Assembly: GCF_014649495.1 (NCBI RefSeq) | Contig: NZ_BMTD01000004.1 | Span: 310,001-374,000, forward strand | From: Streptomyces filipinensis | GTDB lineage: Bacteria > Actinomycetota > Actinomycetes > Streptomycetales > Streptomycetaceae | Length of the DNA stretch: 64,000 nucleotides | Direction: 5' to 3' | Part shown: positions 24,460 to 34,410 of the stretch, one piece after another | Layout: every line of letters begins with the position of its first letter | Position numbering within the stretch: position 1 is the stretch's first letter | Notes under the pieces: model-generated | What the model was told of the DNA's origin: nothing | The model's input: only the letters and a program-made list of their open reading frames with translations | The model's database searches: none | Position numbers and translations under genes: made by a program

Positions 24460-25851
24460 CTACGACCGCGTGACCCGGATCCGGTAGGCGCCGTCCTCGT
24501 CCGTGCCGATCACCCGCACGGTGACGCCGTGGCGGGGGTCCTTGAAGGTGCTGCCGGGGGAGAAGGGGGCGTCGGAGAGTTCCGCCTGGACGTTGGGGCT
24601 GCGGGTGCAGCCGCCGCTGCCGGGGTGGCTGTCGTAGACCCGGACGGGACCGCGTCCGGTGTCGATGGTGCCGTCGACCTTGTAGATCAGCAGCCCCGGC
24701 CGGCAGATCGCCTCGTCGTTGCCGCCCTGCTCGCGCACCTCCAGCGCGTAGGAGCTGTGCGCGTCGACGGGGACGAGGACCAGCTTCCCGCCGCCGGGCT
24801 TGTACAGCGGCGTCAGCAGGTACTCGGTGCTCCCCCGGGCCGCCGCGCAGCTCACCTGGGAGCTGTCCAGCCAGCCCAGCTTCCACTTGTGCCAGGCCAA
24901 CAGGTCGTTTCCGGCCCCCCAGTCCTCGCTCATGATGTCCCAGTGCCCGACCGCGCTCCCGCCCTCCTGCGTGTACAGGTCGGGCAGGCCGAAGGTGTGG
25001 CCGTTCTCGTGCGGCAGCACGCGGTAGCCGGTGCGGTCGTAGGAGCCGGAGCCGTCGTCCTGGCGGGAGTAGACGAAGGACGCGTTGGCGATGGGGACGC
25101 CGTCGGCGACCGGGGCGTCGATGTTGCCGGCGAAGGTCACGGACAGGACGGTGTCCAGTGCGGAGGGGCCGGCGTTGGGGGAGATCAGGACGTTGAGGAG
25201 GTCGTACGAGCGGAAGTCCACGGCCGGGTCGGCCGCGTCCACGATGTCCTGTACGAGCTGCCGGTAGCCGGGATCGAAGGGGGAGCCGCGCTCTATGCCG
25301 TACTCCTTGAAGGGTTTGGGCATCCGCAGCCATGCGGTGATCGGCGTCTCGGGCCGGTAGTCCAGGCGGCCGTACGACGCGGTGCGGAACCACTCCTGGG
25401 TCCGCGGGAAGAACTCGTGGAAGCGGTCCATGGCGCTGCCCTGCCCGGGCGCGTCGGAGAAGTCGACCATCAGGGTCAGGGCGTGGACCGTGCCCGTGGA
25501 GCGGGCGTAGCCGTGCGGGGTGGGCAGGCCCTCGGTCATCTGCACGTCGCGGCCGCCGTGGACGGTGCAGGGGGCGAGGGCGGCGGAGCGGGCCATGCCG
25601 GTGGGCCCTGCGGTGGTGGGCGCCGTCAGGTGTCCGGTCCCGGCCGAGGTGCTGACCGCGAGGGTCAGTGCGGTCACCGCGGCCAGGGTGGCCACCCGGC
25701 GCGGGCGTATGCGGCGGCGGGTGCGGCCGCGGCCTTCGCGGCCCCGGCCGCCCTGGGGGGAACCGCCGCCGCGGGGGCGGGCGGGGGTGTGGCCTCCTGC
25801 GGGGAGGCGCCCGTGGGGAAGGGATATGCGGTGGGGCGGCTCCGGCTGCAT
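24460..25851 (-). CDS. Secreted M6-family metalloprotease (immune-inhibitor-A-like)
   Basis: 463-aa protein, ATG 25851 after GAAGGG. It has a long basic n-region with an Arg-rich stretch (43-52) and a hydrophobic signal core (53-70), so it is exported. The zinc site is H281-E-N-G-H285 followed by FGLPD, with the Met-turn-like WDIMS near 304-308, as in M6 peptidases. The C-terminus is beta-rich. It is much shorter than InhA-type enzymes with extra adhesion domains. Expected to degrade extracellular protein during development or nutrient scavenging. Confidence 0.85.
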   Translation of the reverse strand: MQPEPPHRISLPHGRLPAGGHTPARPRGGGSPQGGRGREGRGRTRRRIRPRRVATLAAVTALTLAVSTSAGTGHLTAPTTAGPTGMARSAALAPCTVHGGRDVQMTEGLPTPHGYARSTGTVHALTLMVDFSDAPGQGSAMDRFHEFFPRTQEWFRTASYGRLDYRPETPITAWLRMPKPFKEYGIERGSPFDPGYRQLVQDIVDAADPAVDFRSYDLLNVLISPNAGPSALDTVLSVTFAGNIDAPVADGVPIANASFVYSRQDDGSGSYDRTGYRVLPHENGHTFGLPDLYTQEGGSAVGHWDIMSEDWGAGNDLLAWHKWKLGWLDSSQVSCAAARGSTEYLLTPLYKPGGGKLVLVPVDAHSSYALEVREQGGNDEAICRPGLLIYKVDGTIDTGRGPVRVYDSHPGSGGCTRSPNVQAELSDAPFSPGSTFKDPRHGVTVRVIGTDEDGAYRIRVTRS

Positions 25852-26164
25852 GCATGGGCCCTTCGCTCCACGGCAGCCGCCGGTCTCCGGCTGCACCCTT
25901 GCGCTCACCCTGTGTCGCCGGGGTGGGGGCCGCGCGCTGGAGGAGACCGATCGTGGGAATGCCGGTCCGCACGGGGGTGAATCCGGGCCGGTGAGGAGTG
26001 TGGCGGCGGGTGTGGCTCAGGTCACAGTGATTCTTCGCGCGGGCGGGAAATAACCGGGGACCGTTTCCCCGTTTAGCCCTGTGTCCGAGCGAAACGGGGA
26101 CTCCCTCCCCGGATCGCCGGCGAGGCACCCCGTGCTTCGCCCCCTCGCTTCAAAGGAGTCCACC
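25852..26164. other. Divergent intergenic region between the M6 protease and TetR genes
   Basis: 313 bp, no gene seen. It contains the inverted repeat at 26064-26098 and, before it, a lower-GC patch (26026-26052) that may hold promoters. Confidence 0.5.
26064..26098. promoter_or_regulatory. Inverted repeat upstream of the TetR gene
   Basis: tccccgttt (26064-26072) and aaacgggga (26090-26098) are exact reverse complements, 17 bp apart and 67 bp before the TetR start. A likely operator for the TetR regulator itself. Confidence 0.5.
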
Positions 26165-26812
26165 GTGTCGACCGCGACCACCCCCGCATCGCGCAAGGTG
26201 CACCGGCCCCGCGCCGACGCCCTGCGCAACCGGGAGCGGATCGTCACCGCCGCCCGGGAGATGTTCGTCGAGCACGGCTTGGACGTGCCGCTCGACGAGA
26301 TCGCCCGCCGGGCCGGCGTCGGCAACGCCACGGTGTACCGCAACTTCCCCGACCGCGAGGCCCTCGTCCGCGAGGTCGTCTGCTCCGTCATGGACCGGAC
26401 GGCCGAGGCGGCCGAGGTGGCCCTCGCCGAGACCGGGGACGCCTTCGCCGCGCTGGAACACTTCGTGCACGCCGCCGCCGACGAGCGGATCAGCGCGCTG
26501 TGCCCGATGATCTCCAGCACGTTCGACCAGCACCACCCCGACCTGGAAGCCTCCCGCGAGCGCATCGAACAGCTCGTGGAGGAGGTCATGGGCCGGGCCA
26601 AGGCGGCCGGACAGCTGCGGCCCGACGTCGGCGTCGGCGATCTGCTGATCGTCGTGGCCCAGCTGAGCCGGCCCCCGGCCGGCACGGACTGCCTCCACGG
26701 CGACCGTTTCGTGCACCGCCACCTCCAGCTGTTCCTCGACGGCCTGCGGGCGCCCGCCCGTTCCGTCCTGCCGGGCACGGCCGTCACCATCAAGGAGCTG
26801 CGCGCGTGCTGA
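26165..26812 (+). CDS. TetR-family repressor
   Basis: 215-aa regulator, GTG 26165 with AAAGGAG 6 nt upstream. The HTH is at about 28-70 (EIARRAGVGNATVYRNFPDREAL). The C-terminal helices form the ligand pocket. The DHA2 exporter gene starts 137 bp downstream on the same strand, so the pair probably forms a self-regulated drug-efflux unit. The inverted repeat at 26064-26098 is the likely operator. Confidence 0.88.
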   Translation: MSTATTPASRKVHRPRADALRNRERIVTAAREMFVEHGLDVPLDEIARRAGVGNATVYRNFPDREALVREVVCSVMDRTAEAAEVALAETGDAFAALEHFVHAAADERISALCPMISSTFDQHHPDLEASRERIEQLVEEVMGRAKAAGQLRPDVGVGDLLIVVAQLSRPPAGTDCLHGDRFVHRHLQLFLDGLRAPARSVLPGTAVTIKELRAC

Positions 26813-26949
26813 CCGATTAGTTCGGCTCCCGATCCCAGTCCATCCCTACGGCACGTAGCAGCAGCCGCGCTCCTCCCCGCTACGGCCTTCCTCACCGCGG
26901 CCCTTTTCTCGGCATTTTTCCGTCACGAAGTCCCGAAGTGGGTACCTCC

Positions 26950-28494
26950 ATGTCCGACACAGCCCGCAAGGCTCCCGGCGCCGGCCTGACCGGCGACGCC
27001 AACCGCTGGAAGGCGCTCGTCTTCATCGCGCTGGCCCAGTTGATGGTCGTCCTCGACGCCACCATCGTGAACATCGCTCTGCCGTCCGCGCAGACGGACC
27101 TCGGCATATCCGACGGCAACCGGCAGTGGGTCGTCACGGCCTACGCCCTCGCCTTCGGCGGCCTGCTGCTGTTCGGCGGCCGTATCGCCGACAAGTGGGG
27201 CCGCAAGCGCGCCTTCGTCACCGGCCTGGCCGGCTTCGCCCTCGCCTCCGCGCTCGGCGGCGCCGCCACGACCGGCGCGATGATGTTCGGCGCCCGTGCC
27301 CTGCAGGGTGTCTTCGGCGCGCTGCTCGCCCCGGCCGCGCTGTCGCTGCTCGCCGTGATGTTCACCGACGCCAAGGAACGCGCCAAGGCGTTCGGCATCT
27401 ACGGCGCCATCGCCGGCGGCGGCGGTGCCGTCGGCCTGATCCTCGGCGGTTTCCTCACCGAGTACCTGAACTGGCGCTGGACCTTCTTCGTGAACATCCC
27501 CTTCGCCATCGTCGCCGCGGCCGGCGCCTACTTCGTCATCCGTGAGCCCGAGGGCGGCCGCAACCGCTCCCCGCTCGACATCCCCGGCGTGATCCTGTCC
27601 ACCCTCGGCCTGGTCGCCCTCGTCTACGGCTTCACCCGCGCCGAGTCGGACGGCTGGAGCGACGCGGTCACCATCTCCATGTTCGTCGCGTCCGCGGTGC
27701 TGCTCGGCGCCTTCGCGTGGGTCGAGTCCCGGGTCAAGGCCCCGCTGCTGCCGCTGCGCGTGGTGACCGACCGCAACCGCGGCGGGATCTACCTCTCCCT
27801 CGGCCTCGCGATCATCGGCATGTTCGGCCTGTTCCTCTTCCTGACCTACTACCTGCAGGTCGTGAAGGGCTACTCGCCGGTCAAGACCGGCTTCGCGTTC
27901 CTGCCGATGGTGGCCGGCATGATCACCGGTTCCACCCAGATCGGCACACGGCTGATGACCCGGATCCCGGCCCGCTTCCTGATGGGCCCCGGCTTCCTGG
28001 TCGCCTCGCTCGGCATGCTGGTGCTGACCCAGCTGAAGATCGACTCCGCGTACGGCACCCAGCTGCTGCCCGCGATGGTGCTGCTCGGCCTCGGCATGGG
28101 TACGGCGTTCATGCCGGCCATGTCCCTGGCCACCCAGGGCGTCCAGCCTCGCGACGCCGGTGTCGCCTCCGCGATGGTCAACACCTCGCAGCAGGTGGGC
28201 GGCGCGATCGGCACCGCCCTGCTGAACACCATCGCCGCGTCCGCGACGACCTCGTACGTCAAGGACCACATCGCCGGCGCCACCACGAAGCCGCAGCAGC
28301 AGCTGGTCGGGCTCCAGGGCATGGTGCACGGCTACAGCACCGCGATCTGGTTCGCCGTCGGCATCCTCGGGCTCGCCGCCCTGATCGCCTTCACCTTCGT
28401 CAACGCCGGCCGGCCCGGCTCCACCACGGTGGCCTCCGGTGAGGGTGCCGGGAGCGTCGAGGACGAGGTGCCGGTGCCGGTGGTGGCGCACTGA
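26950..28494 (+). CDS. DHA2-family (14-TM) MFS drug exporter
   Basis: 514-aa integral membrane proton antiporter. TM1 carries the DHA2 signature MVVLDATIVNIALP, and motif A-like GGRIADKWGRKR lies after TM2. About 14 hydrophobic segments are visible. ATG 26950 is taken as start; a GTG at 26938 adds four residues. The ribosome site is weak. It is downstream of the TetR regulator and presumably derepressed by its ligand. Confidence 0.9.
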   Translation: MSDTARKAPGAGLTGDANRWKALVFIALAQLMVVLDATIVNIALPSAQTDLGISDGNRQWVVTAYALAFGGLLLFGGRIADKWGRKRAFVTGLAGFALASALGGAATTGAMMFGARALQGVFGALLAPAALSLLAVMFTDAKERAKAFGIYGAIAGGGGAVGLILGGFLTEYLNWRWTFFVNIPFAIVAAAGAYFVIREPEGGRNRSPLDIPGVILSTLGLVALVYGFTRAESDGWSDAVTISMFVASAVLLGAFAWVESRVKAPLLPLRVVTDRNRGGIYLSLGLAIIGMFGLFLFLTYYLQVVKGYSPVKTGFAFLPMVAGMITGSTQIGTRLMTRIPARFLMGPGFLVASLGMLVLTQLKIDSAYGTQLLPAMVLLGLGMGTAFMPAMSLATQGVQPRDAGVASAMVNTSQQVGGAIGTALLNTIAASATTSYVKDHIAGATTKPQQQLVGLQGMVHGYSTAIWFAVGILGLAALIAFTFVNAGRPGSTTVASGEGAGSVEDEVPVPVVAH

Positions 28495-28551
28495 GGTGCC
28501 CCCTCGGCGGAGCCGGAAAAGGTCCGCCCGGCGGGGCCCGGGAAGGTCCGC

Positions 28552-29061
28552 TCAGCGGAGCCAGGGAAGGTCCGCACCCGCTTCGTTGGGCTGAAGGCCC
28601 TCGGCGATGATCTGCATGATCTCGCCGAGGGTCTTCTGCTGTTCGGGGCTGAGCCGGTCGAACATCGCCTGCCGTACGGCGGCCACATGGCCGGGCGCGG
28701 AACGCCCCAGCACCTCGGCCCCCGCCTCGGTGAGCACCGCGAACTGACCCCGCTTGTCCGAGGGGCAGTCCTCACGGCGCACCCAGCCGTTCTTCTCCAG
28801 CCGCGCGATCGCGTGCGACAGCCGCGAGCGGGTGATCTTGGCCTGCATCGCCAGCTCGGTCATCCGCAGCCGGCGACGCGGGGCCTCGGCGAGGCCGACG
28901 AGAAGGCCGTAGTAGATGTGCGGCATGCCCGCGTCGCGCTGCAGCTGCCGGTCGAGGTGGTCCTCCAGCAGGGTGGTGGCGTGCAGGTAGGCACGCCAGA
29001 CGCGCTGTTCCTCGTCGGTGAGCCAGCGGGGCTGTGCGGCGGAGTCGGATGCCGTGTTCAT
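28552..29061 (-). CDS. MarR-family regulator
   Basis: 169-aa winged-HTH regulator. The DNA-binding core (about 60-125) contains LAMQAKITRSRLSHAIARLEKNGWVRRE, with the wing DCPSDKRGQFAVLT. ATG 29061 is chosen because it gives the normal MarR length; the frame is open to 29157. Divergent from the dioxygenase gene, with a palindrome between them. Convergent with the upstream DHA2 exporter gene, which it could also control. Confidence 0.88.
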   Translation of the reverse strand: MNTASDSAAQPRWLTDEEQRVWRAYLHATTLLEDHLDRQLQRDAGMPHIYYGLLVGLAEAPRRRLRMTELAMQAKITRSRLSHAIARLEKNGWVRREDCPSDKRGQFAVLTEAGAEVLGRSAPGHVAAVRQAMFDRLSPEQQKTLGEIMQIIAEGLQPNEAGADLPWLR

Positions 29062-29092
29062 GTGTCCCACTGTACGAGTCCGCTCCTTGAAA

Positions 29093-29102
29093 CTTGAACA
29101 AG
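29093..29102. promoter_or_regulatory. Putative MarR operator
   Basis: CTTGAACAAG at 29093-29102, preceded by cttgaaa (29086-29092), lies between the divergent MarR and dioxygenase genes. Short AT-rich inverted repeats of this type are usual MarR sites. Confidence 0.5.
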
Positions 29103-29225
29103 TCGGGCGTATCGTCGGGCGTAGAGCTTGAGAGTTAAAGCAACTCGCATCTCGCATCTTGCAACTGGCTGCTCGCGAGCGCCGATGTGCGCTCGCCGGC
29201 GCCTGCGTCCACGGGAGCCGCCGTC

Positions 29226-30038
29226 ATGTCCACCACCGCACAGGAGAAGCCCGCCGCCGGGCCGGAGCGCATGCCCGCCCTGTACCTCAGCCACGGCGCC
29301 CCGCCGCTCGCCGACGACCCCGTCTGGCCCGGCCAGCTCGCCGCCTGGTCCGCCGGCCTGCCCCGGCCCCGGGCGATCCTCATGGTCTCCGCCCACTGGG
29401 AGGAGGCCCCGCTCGCGCTGGGCGCGGTGGACACCGTCCCCCTCGTCCACGACTTCTGGGGCTTCCCCGAGCACTACTACCGGGTCCGGTACGACGCCCC
29501 CGGCGCACCCGAGCTGGCCGCATCCGTCCGCGGGCTGCTGCGCGCCCCCGGCACCCCCGTCCAGGACATTCCCGACCGCGGCCTCGACCACGGCGCCTAC
29601 GTCCCCCTCGTCGAGATGTTCCCGGCCGCCGACATCCCCGTCCTGCAGATCTCCATGCCCACCCTCGACCCGGTCCGCCTCATGGACATCGGCCGCAGGC
29701 TCGCGCCCCTGCGCGACGAGGGCGTGCTGATCGTCGGCTCCGGCTTCTTCACCCACAACCTCGCCGCCCTGCGGCACACCGGCGGCGGCGTGCCCAGCTG
29801 GTCCTCGGAGTTCGACGACTGGGGCCGCCGCGCGCTTCAGGCCCGCGACTGGGACGCCTTGCTGGACTTCCTGAACAAGGCCCCGGCCGGCCGCTACGCC
29901 CACCCGCGCACGGAACACTTCGCCCCGCTGTTCGTCACCATGGGCGCGGCCGAGGCGGGCGGGGAGCTGGACGCGCAGAAGTCGGTGATCGACGGGTTCT
30001 GGATGGGGATGGCGAAGCGGTCGGTGCAGTTCGGCTGA
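29226..30038 (+). CDS. Class III extradiol dioxygenase (4,5-DOPA dioxygenase/YgiD-like)
   Basis: 270-aa non-haem iron dioxygenase. The family's metal ligands lie in YLSHGAPPL near the start, SAHWEE, and the later conserved His in RGLDHGAYVPL; the closing GSGFFTHNL is also typical. ATG 29226 follows GGGAG. Such enzymes open catechol rings. MarR-controlled copies are commonly part of responses to quinones or phenolics, which the divergent MarR gene supports. The natural substrate is unknown. Confidence 0.85.
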   Translation: MSTTAQEKPAAGPERMPALYLSHGAPPLADDPVWPGQLAAWSAGLPRPRAILMVSAHWEEAPLALGAVDTVPLVHDFWGFPEHYYRVRYDAPGAPELAASVRGLLRAPGTPVQDIPDRGLDHGAYVPLVEMFPAADIPVLQISMPTLDPVRLMDIGRRLAPLRDEGVLIVGSGFFTHNLAALRHTGGGVPSWSSEFDDWGRRALQARDWDALLDFLNKAPAGRYAHPRTEHFAPLFVTMGAAEAGGELDAQKSVIDGFWMGMAKRSVQFG

Positions 30039-30051
30039 GCCGCGGCCCCGG

Positions 30052-30582
30052 TCACAGGTCCTTCTCGTACCAGGCGACGTCCCAGTAGCGGCCGAACTTG
30101 CGGCCGACCTCGCGGTACGTGCCGACGTGCCGGAAGCCGAAACGGGCGTGCAGCCGGCCGGAGGCCTCGTTGGGCTGGGCGATCCCGGCGTAGGCGCGGT
30201 GGACGTCCTCCTCGGCCAGTGCCTTGAACAGGGCGTCGTAGAGCAGCGTGCCGACGCCGCGCCGCCCCGCGTCCGGGGCGACGTACACCGAAACCTCCAC
30301 GGACGTGGCGTACGCGGGCTTCGGCCGGTAAGGGCTGGATGTGACGTATCCCAGAACGCGCTGTGAATCGCCCTCCGGATCGCCTTCCGTGGCAACCATC
30401 AGGCGGTACGGGCCGTCTTCCGGGTGGGAGAGCAGCCAAGGGCGGCGCTCTTCCGGAGTGAAGACCGCGGTATCGAATGTGATGGCCGTCTCACGCACGT
30501 AGTGGTTGTAGATCGCGGTGAGGGCGTCGAGGTCCCCCTCGACTCCTGGCCTGACCTGCACCTCTCTACGCTCCGTCGGCAT
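30052..30582 (-). CDS. GNAT acetyltransferase (phosphinothricin-acetyltransferase-like)
   Basis: 176-aa protein, ATG 30582 after GGGAGG. The GNAT core has V-x-VYVAPDAGRRGVGTLLYDAL (acetyl-CoA loop) and the PAT-type ending ASGRLHARFGFRHVGTYREVGRKFGRYWD. Substrates of this subfamily include phosphinothricin and other amino acids. Convergent with the dioxygenase gene and upstream-divergent from hrdD. Confidence 0.85.
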   Translation of the reverse strand: MPTERREVQVRPGVEGDLDALTAIYNHYVRETAITFDTAVFTPEERRPWLLSHPEDGPYRLMVATEGDPEGDSQRVLGYVTSSPYRPKPAYATSVEVSVYVAPDAGRRGVGTLLYDALFKALAEEDVHRAYAGIAQPNEASGRLHARFGFRHVGTYREVGRKFGRYWDVAWYEKDL

Positions 30583-30643
30583 CTCGCCTCCCTGTGTGGC
30601 GGAACAGGGTACTGCATGATCAGAAAAATTGGGGGACGGGTTG

Positions 30644-30669
30644 GGAATTCTGTCCGGATTCCAGTCGTT
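30644..30669 (+). promoter_or_regulatory. Perfect sigma-R promoter upstream of hrdD
   Basis: GGAAT (30644-30648), 18 bases, GTT (30667-30669): an exact match to the sigma-R consensus GGAAT-N18-GTT. Known: hrdD is a reported sigma-R target in Streptomyces coelicolor. The start codon is about 105 bp downstream. Confidence 0.85.
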
Positions 30670-30775
30670 GTTTCCCACGGATGCAGGGCACTCGGAGAGA
30701 GTCCCAGTGACACTCCCCCCGATGCCGAGCGTTCAGCAGGACCACCCGCCAGCCCACCATCGCAAGGGAGCACGC

Positions 30776-31774
<999 letters not shown>

Positions 31775-32401
31775 CAGGTGCCGGGGGGTGCCGGGTGCGC
31801 GGGGCCTGGGCGCGGCGTGTGCCGCAGCGGGGTGGGTGCCGGGTGCGCCGGAGCCGCTCCGCTGCGGCGGGGCCGCCCGGCGTGCCGCGCGTCCGGCCCA
31901 CCGGGCGGCGCACGGTGCGCCGAGGCGGGTGGTGTCTTGGGGGCTTACGGTGCCCAGGGGGCGCGCACGCCGGTGGCGAAAGACGGCGCAAACATGACGT
32001 GGTCCCCTCGCTTCAACGCCCGGGTCCGCGGGAAAAACCCTTCCGGGTCCAGCAGCATCCAGGCCCCAGGAACCGCACTCCCCATGCACCGCGCAGACCG
32101 GCCGACCCCACGCGCCCCCACCGCACCACAGAGCCAGGTCCCGACGCAATCCCCCCCGGCGCCGGGACCTTCCCCGGCCGGGCTCCGGCACCCATCCCCC
32201 CTGGGTGCCGGAGCCCGGCTCTTCCTTGCCCGGCAGGCCCGCCCCTGTGCCCCAAGCAGCCGCCGAACGCCTGAGGGGGATTCAAGTCCGCGCGGACGGG
32301 AGAGCGGTGACGCACTCATGGAATGGCGGCCCACCCCGTACCTGAACCCCGGGGTGGACCGCCGGATGGCAGATTCTGCCACATGGGCATAGCCTGCCGG
32401 G
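31775..32401. other. Long intergenic region after hrdD
   Basis: 627 bp. Several open frames exist on both strands because of the very high GC, but none has a ribosome site or a recognisable protein pattern. It holds the strong hairpin at 32178-32218. Nothing else is supported. Confidence 0.6.
32178..32218. terminator. Strong hairpin in the hrdD downstream region
   Basis: A 17-bp perfect stem (32178-32194 with 32202-32218) and 7-nt loop, followed by ctcttcctt. It probably ends a transcript between hrdD and the next regulator. Confidence 0.6.
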
Positions 32402-33367
32402 ATGAGCACCACCCGCAGCGCCGCCCACCAGCCGTTTTCCGCCTCCTCGCCCCTCTCGCTGACCGAGCGCCGGAAGGCCGAGACCCGGATGGAGATCGCC
32501 CGCGCGGCGGCCGCCCTGTTCGTCCGCCAGGGCCTGCGGGCGACCCGCGCCGAGGACATCGCGCAGGCGGCGGGCATCGCACCGCGGACGTTCTACCGGT
32601 ATTTCGCCACCAAGGAGGAAGCGGTCGCGCCCCTCTACGCGGCGGGCGCGCAGCGCTGGACGGAAGCGGTCCGCTCGGCGCCCGACGGGCTGACCGTACC
32701 GGAGGCGCTGGAACACGCCGTCCACCACACCCTCACGCCCGGCGTCGCCGTCTCGGCTGCGTCCTGGGAATGGGTCCGCACGCTCATCCGTCTGGCCGGT
32801 GACAGCCCCGCCCTGCGCAAGGTCTGGGCCGAGGTGTGCCAGGCGTCGGAACAGAACCTGGCCGAGATCCTGGCGTCCCGCACGGTGTCAACGGGGCCGG
32901 GGGGCAGTGGACTTGAGACGAGCGGGACCGGCGGTCCGGCGGCAGGCGAGGACGCCGAGGGGAACGCGGGGGCCGAAGGATCGGAAGCGGCCGAGGGAGC
33001 GGAAGGGGCCGCGGGCGTCGAGGGGGGTGCGGGAACGACGGGAGTCGAAGGGGGCGCGGGAGTCACGGGAGCCGACGAGGGCGCGGGGGCGGTGGCCGGA
33101 GGGGACGCGGGAACCAGGCGGGTCGAAGGGGGCGCGGGAGGCGGCATCGTTGCCCTGTGTCCCGCGGCTGCCCCCGTACCGGTCACCCCCGGCCACCGCC
33201 TCACCGCGGCCGTCGCCGGTGCCGCCGTCCGTGTGGCCGTGGAGGCCTGGGCCGCCACGTCCTGCCCGCCCGCCGGTCCCGAAGGCCCCGCGGCCCTGGC
33301 CCTGCGCAACCTCGCTTCCCTGCGGGGCTTCGACTGGAGCGGCGGGCGTGACCGGTCGTCACCCTGA
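32402..33367 (+). CDS. TetR-family regulator with Gly/Ala/Glu-rich insertion
   Basis: 321-aa regulator. A normal HTH at 25-72 (EDIAQAAGIAPRTFYRYFATKEEAV) is followed by ligand-domain helices to about 160. A low-complexity segment (about 163-245, repeated (V)EGGAG-type units) precedes the last helices (TPGHRLTAAVAGAAV). The usual length is 190-220 aa, so the insert adds about 80-100 residues. The ribosome site is weak and the leader may be short. The end overlaps the convergent WYL regulator gene by 9 bp. Confidence 0.85.
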   Translation: MSTTRSAAHQPFSASSPLSLTERRKAETRMEIARAAAALFVRQGLRATRAEDIAQAAGIAPRTFYRYFATKEEAVAPLYAAGAQRWTEAVRSAPDGLTVPEALEHAVHHTLTPGVAVSAASWEWVRTLIRLAGDSPALRKVWAEVCQASEQNLAEILASRTVSTGPGGSGLETSGTGGPAAGEDAEGNAGAEGSEAAEGAEGAAGVEGGAGTTGVEGGAGVTGADEGAGAVAGGDAGTRRVEGGAGGGIVALCPAAAPVPVTPGHRLTAAVAGAAVRVAVEAWAATSCPPAGPEGPAALALRNLASLRGFDWSGGRDRSSP

Positions 33368-34348
33368 CGCCCCCTCCTGGGCGCCGCCCGTCCCCGCCCG
33401 GCTCAGTCGCGCGCCCAACTCCCTCACACAGGACACCAGTTCAGCGGGCTCGTGCACCGTGAACTCGCAGTCGGTCAACGCCAGCCGCACCGCCAGCCAC
33501 TCCACCGAATCACCGGAGGCGCCCCGCAGCACACAACCGCCCTCACCGTCGTCCTCCGGTGTGCCGAGCCACGCCGGAAGCCGCGCGGAGACCTGCTCCG
33601 CCGACGCGGCGAACCGCACCGCGAACTCATATGTCTCCTGCCGCCGTTGGATGGACTGCCGCAGGTACTCGGCGGCGTTGCCCGTCGGCAGCTCCCGCGG
33701 CGCGAACCGGGCTCCGGTCGCGAACGGCTCGCTCACCCGGTCCACCCGGAAGGTCCGCCAGTCGGCGCGGTCGAGGTCGTAGGCGACGAGGTACCACCGC
33801 CGCCCGGTCGACACCAGCCGGTGCGGTTCGGTCAGCCGCCGCGACTCGCTGCCGTCCTTGTCGCGGTAGACGAACCGCAGCCGCTCGTGCCCCGCCACCG
33901 TCGAGGCCATCACGGTCAGCGTCTCCGGCGCGATGCTCGGGCCGTCCCCGATGGTCAGCGGTGTGGTCGCCGCCTGCAGCGTGGACACCCGGTGGCGCAG
34001 CCGGGCCGGCAGCACCTGCTCCAGCTTGGCCAGGGCCCGTACGGACGCCTCGTCCACGCCCGCCACGGCATGACCGGCACCCGCCCGCAGGCCCACCGCG
34101 ATCGCCACCGCCTCCTCGTCGTCCAGCACCAGCGGAGGCATCGCCTTGCCCGCGACCAGCCGGTACCCGCCGTCCGCGCCCTTCGTGGCCTGCACCGGAT
34201 AGCCCAGCTCCCGCAACCGGTCGATGTCCCGCCGCACCGTTCGACGCGACACCCCGAGCCGCCCGGCCAGCTCCCCACCGGGCCACTCCCGCGGGGTCTG
34301 GAGAAGGGAGAGGAGCTGGAGGAGCCGGGCCGGAGTGTCCGTGGTCAT
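33359..34348 (-). CDS. WYL-domain transcriptional regulator (YafY/DeoR-type HTH)
   Basis: 329-aa protein with an N-terminal winged HTH (about 10-60, GRLGVSRRTVRRDIDRLRELGYPV) and a central WYL domain (about 140-225, RRWYLVAYDLD), then a C-terminal WCX-type region. WYL domains sense nucleic acids or ligands. Divergent from the DHA2 exporter across 62 bp, so it probably regulates that exporter. Neither gene has a clear ribosome site. Confidence 0.87.
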   Translation of the reverse strand: MTTDTPARLLQLLSLLQTPREWPGGELAGRLGVSRRTVRRDIDRLRELGYPVQATKGADGGYRLVAGKAMPPLVLDDEEAVAIAVGLRAGAGHAVAGVDEASVRALAKLEQVLPARLRHRVSTLQAATTPLTIGDGPSIAPETLTVMASTVAGHERLRFVYRDKDGSESRRLTEPHRLVSTGRRWYLVAYDLDRADWRTFRVDRVSEPFATGARFAPRELPTGNAAEYLRQSIQRRQETYEFAVRFAASAEQVSARLPAWLGTPEDDGEGGCVLRGASGDSVEWLAVRLALTDCEFTVHEPAELVSCVRELGARLSRAGTGGAQEGASG

Positions 34349-34410
34349 AGATACGAGAATGCCGCAGCACTAGGACATGATCTGACCTAATAAGGGCCTA
34401 CGTTCATCTC

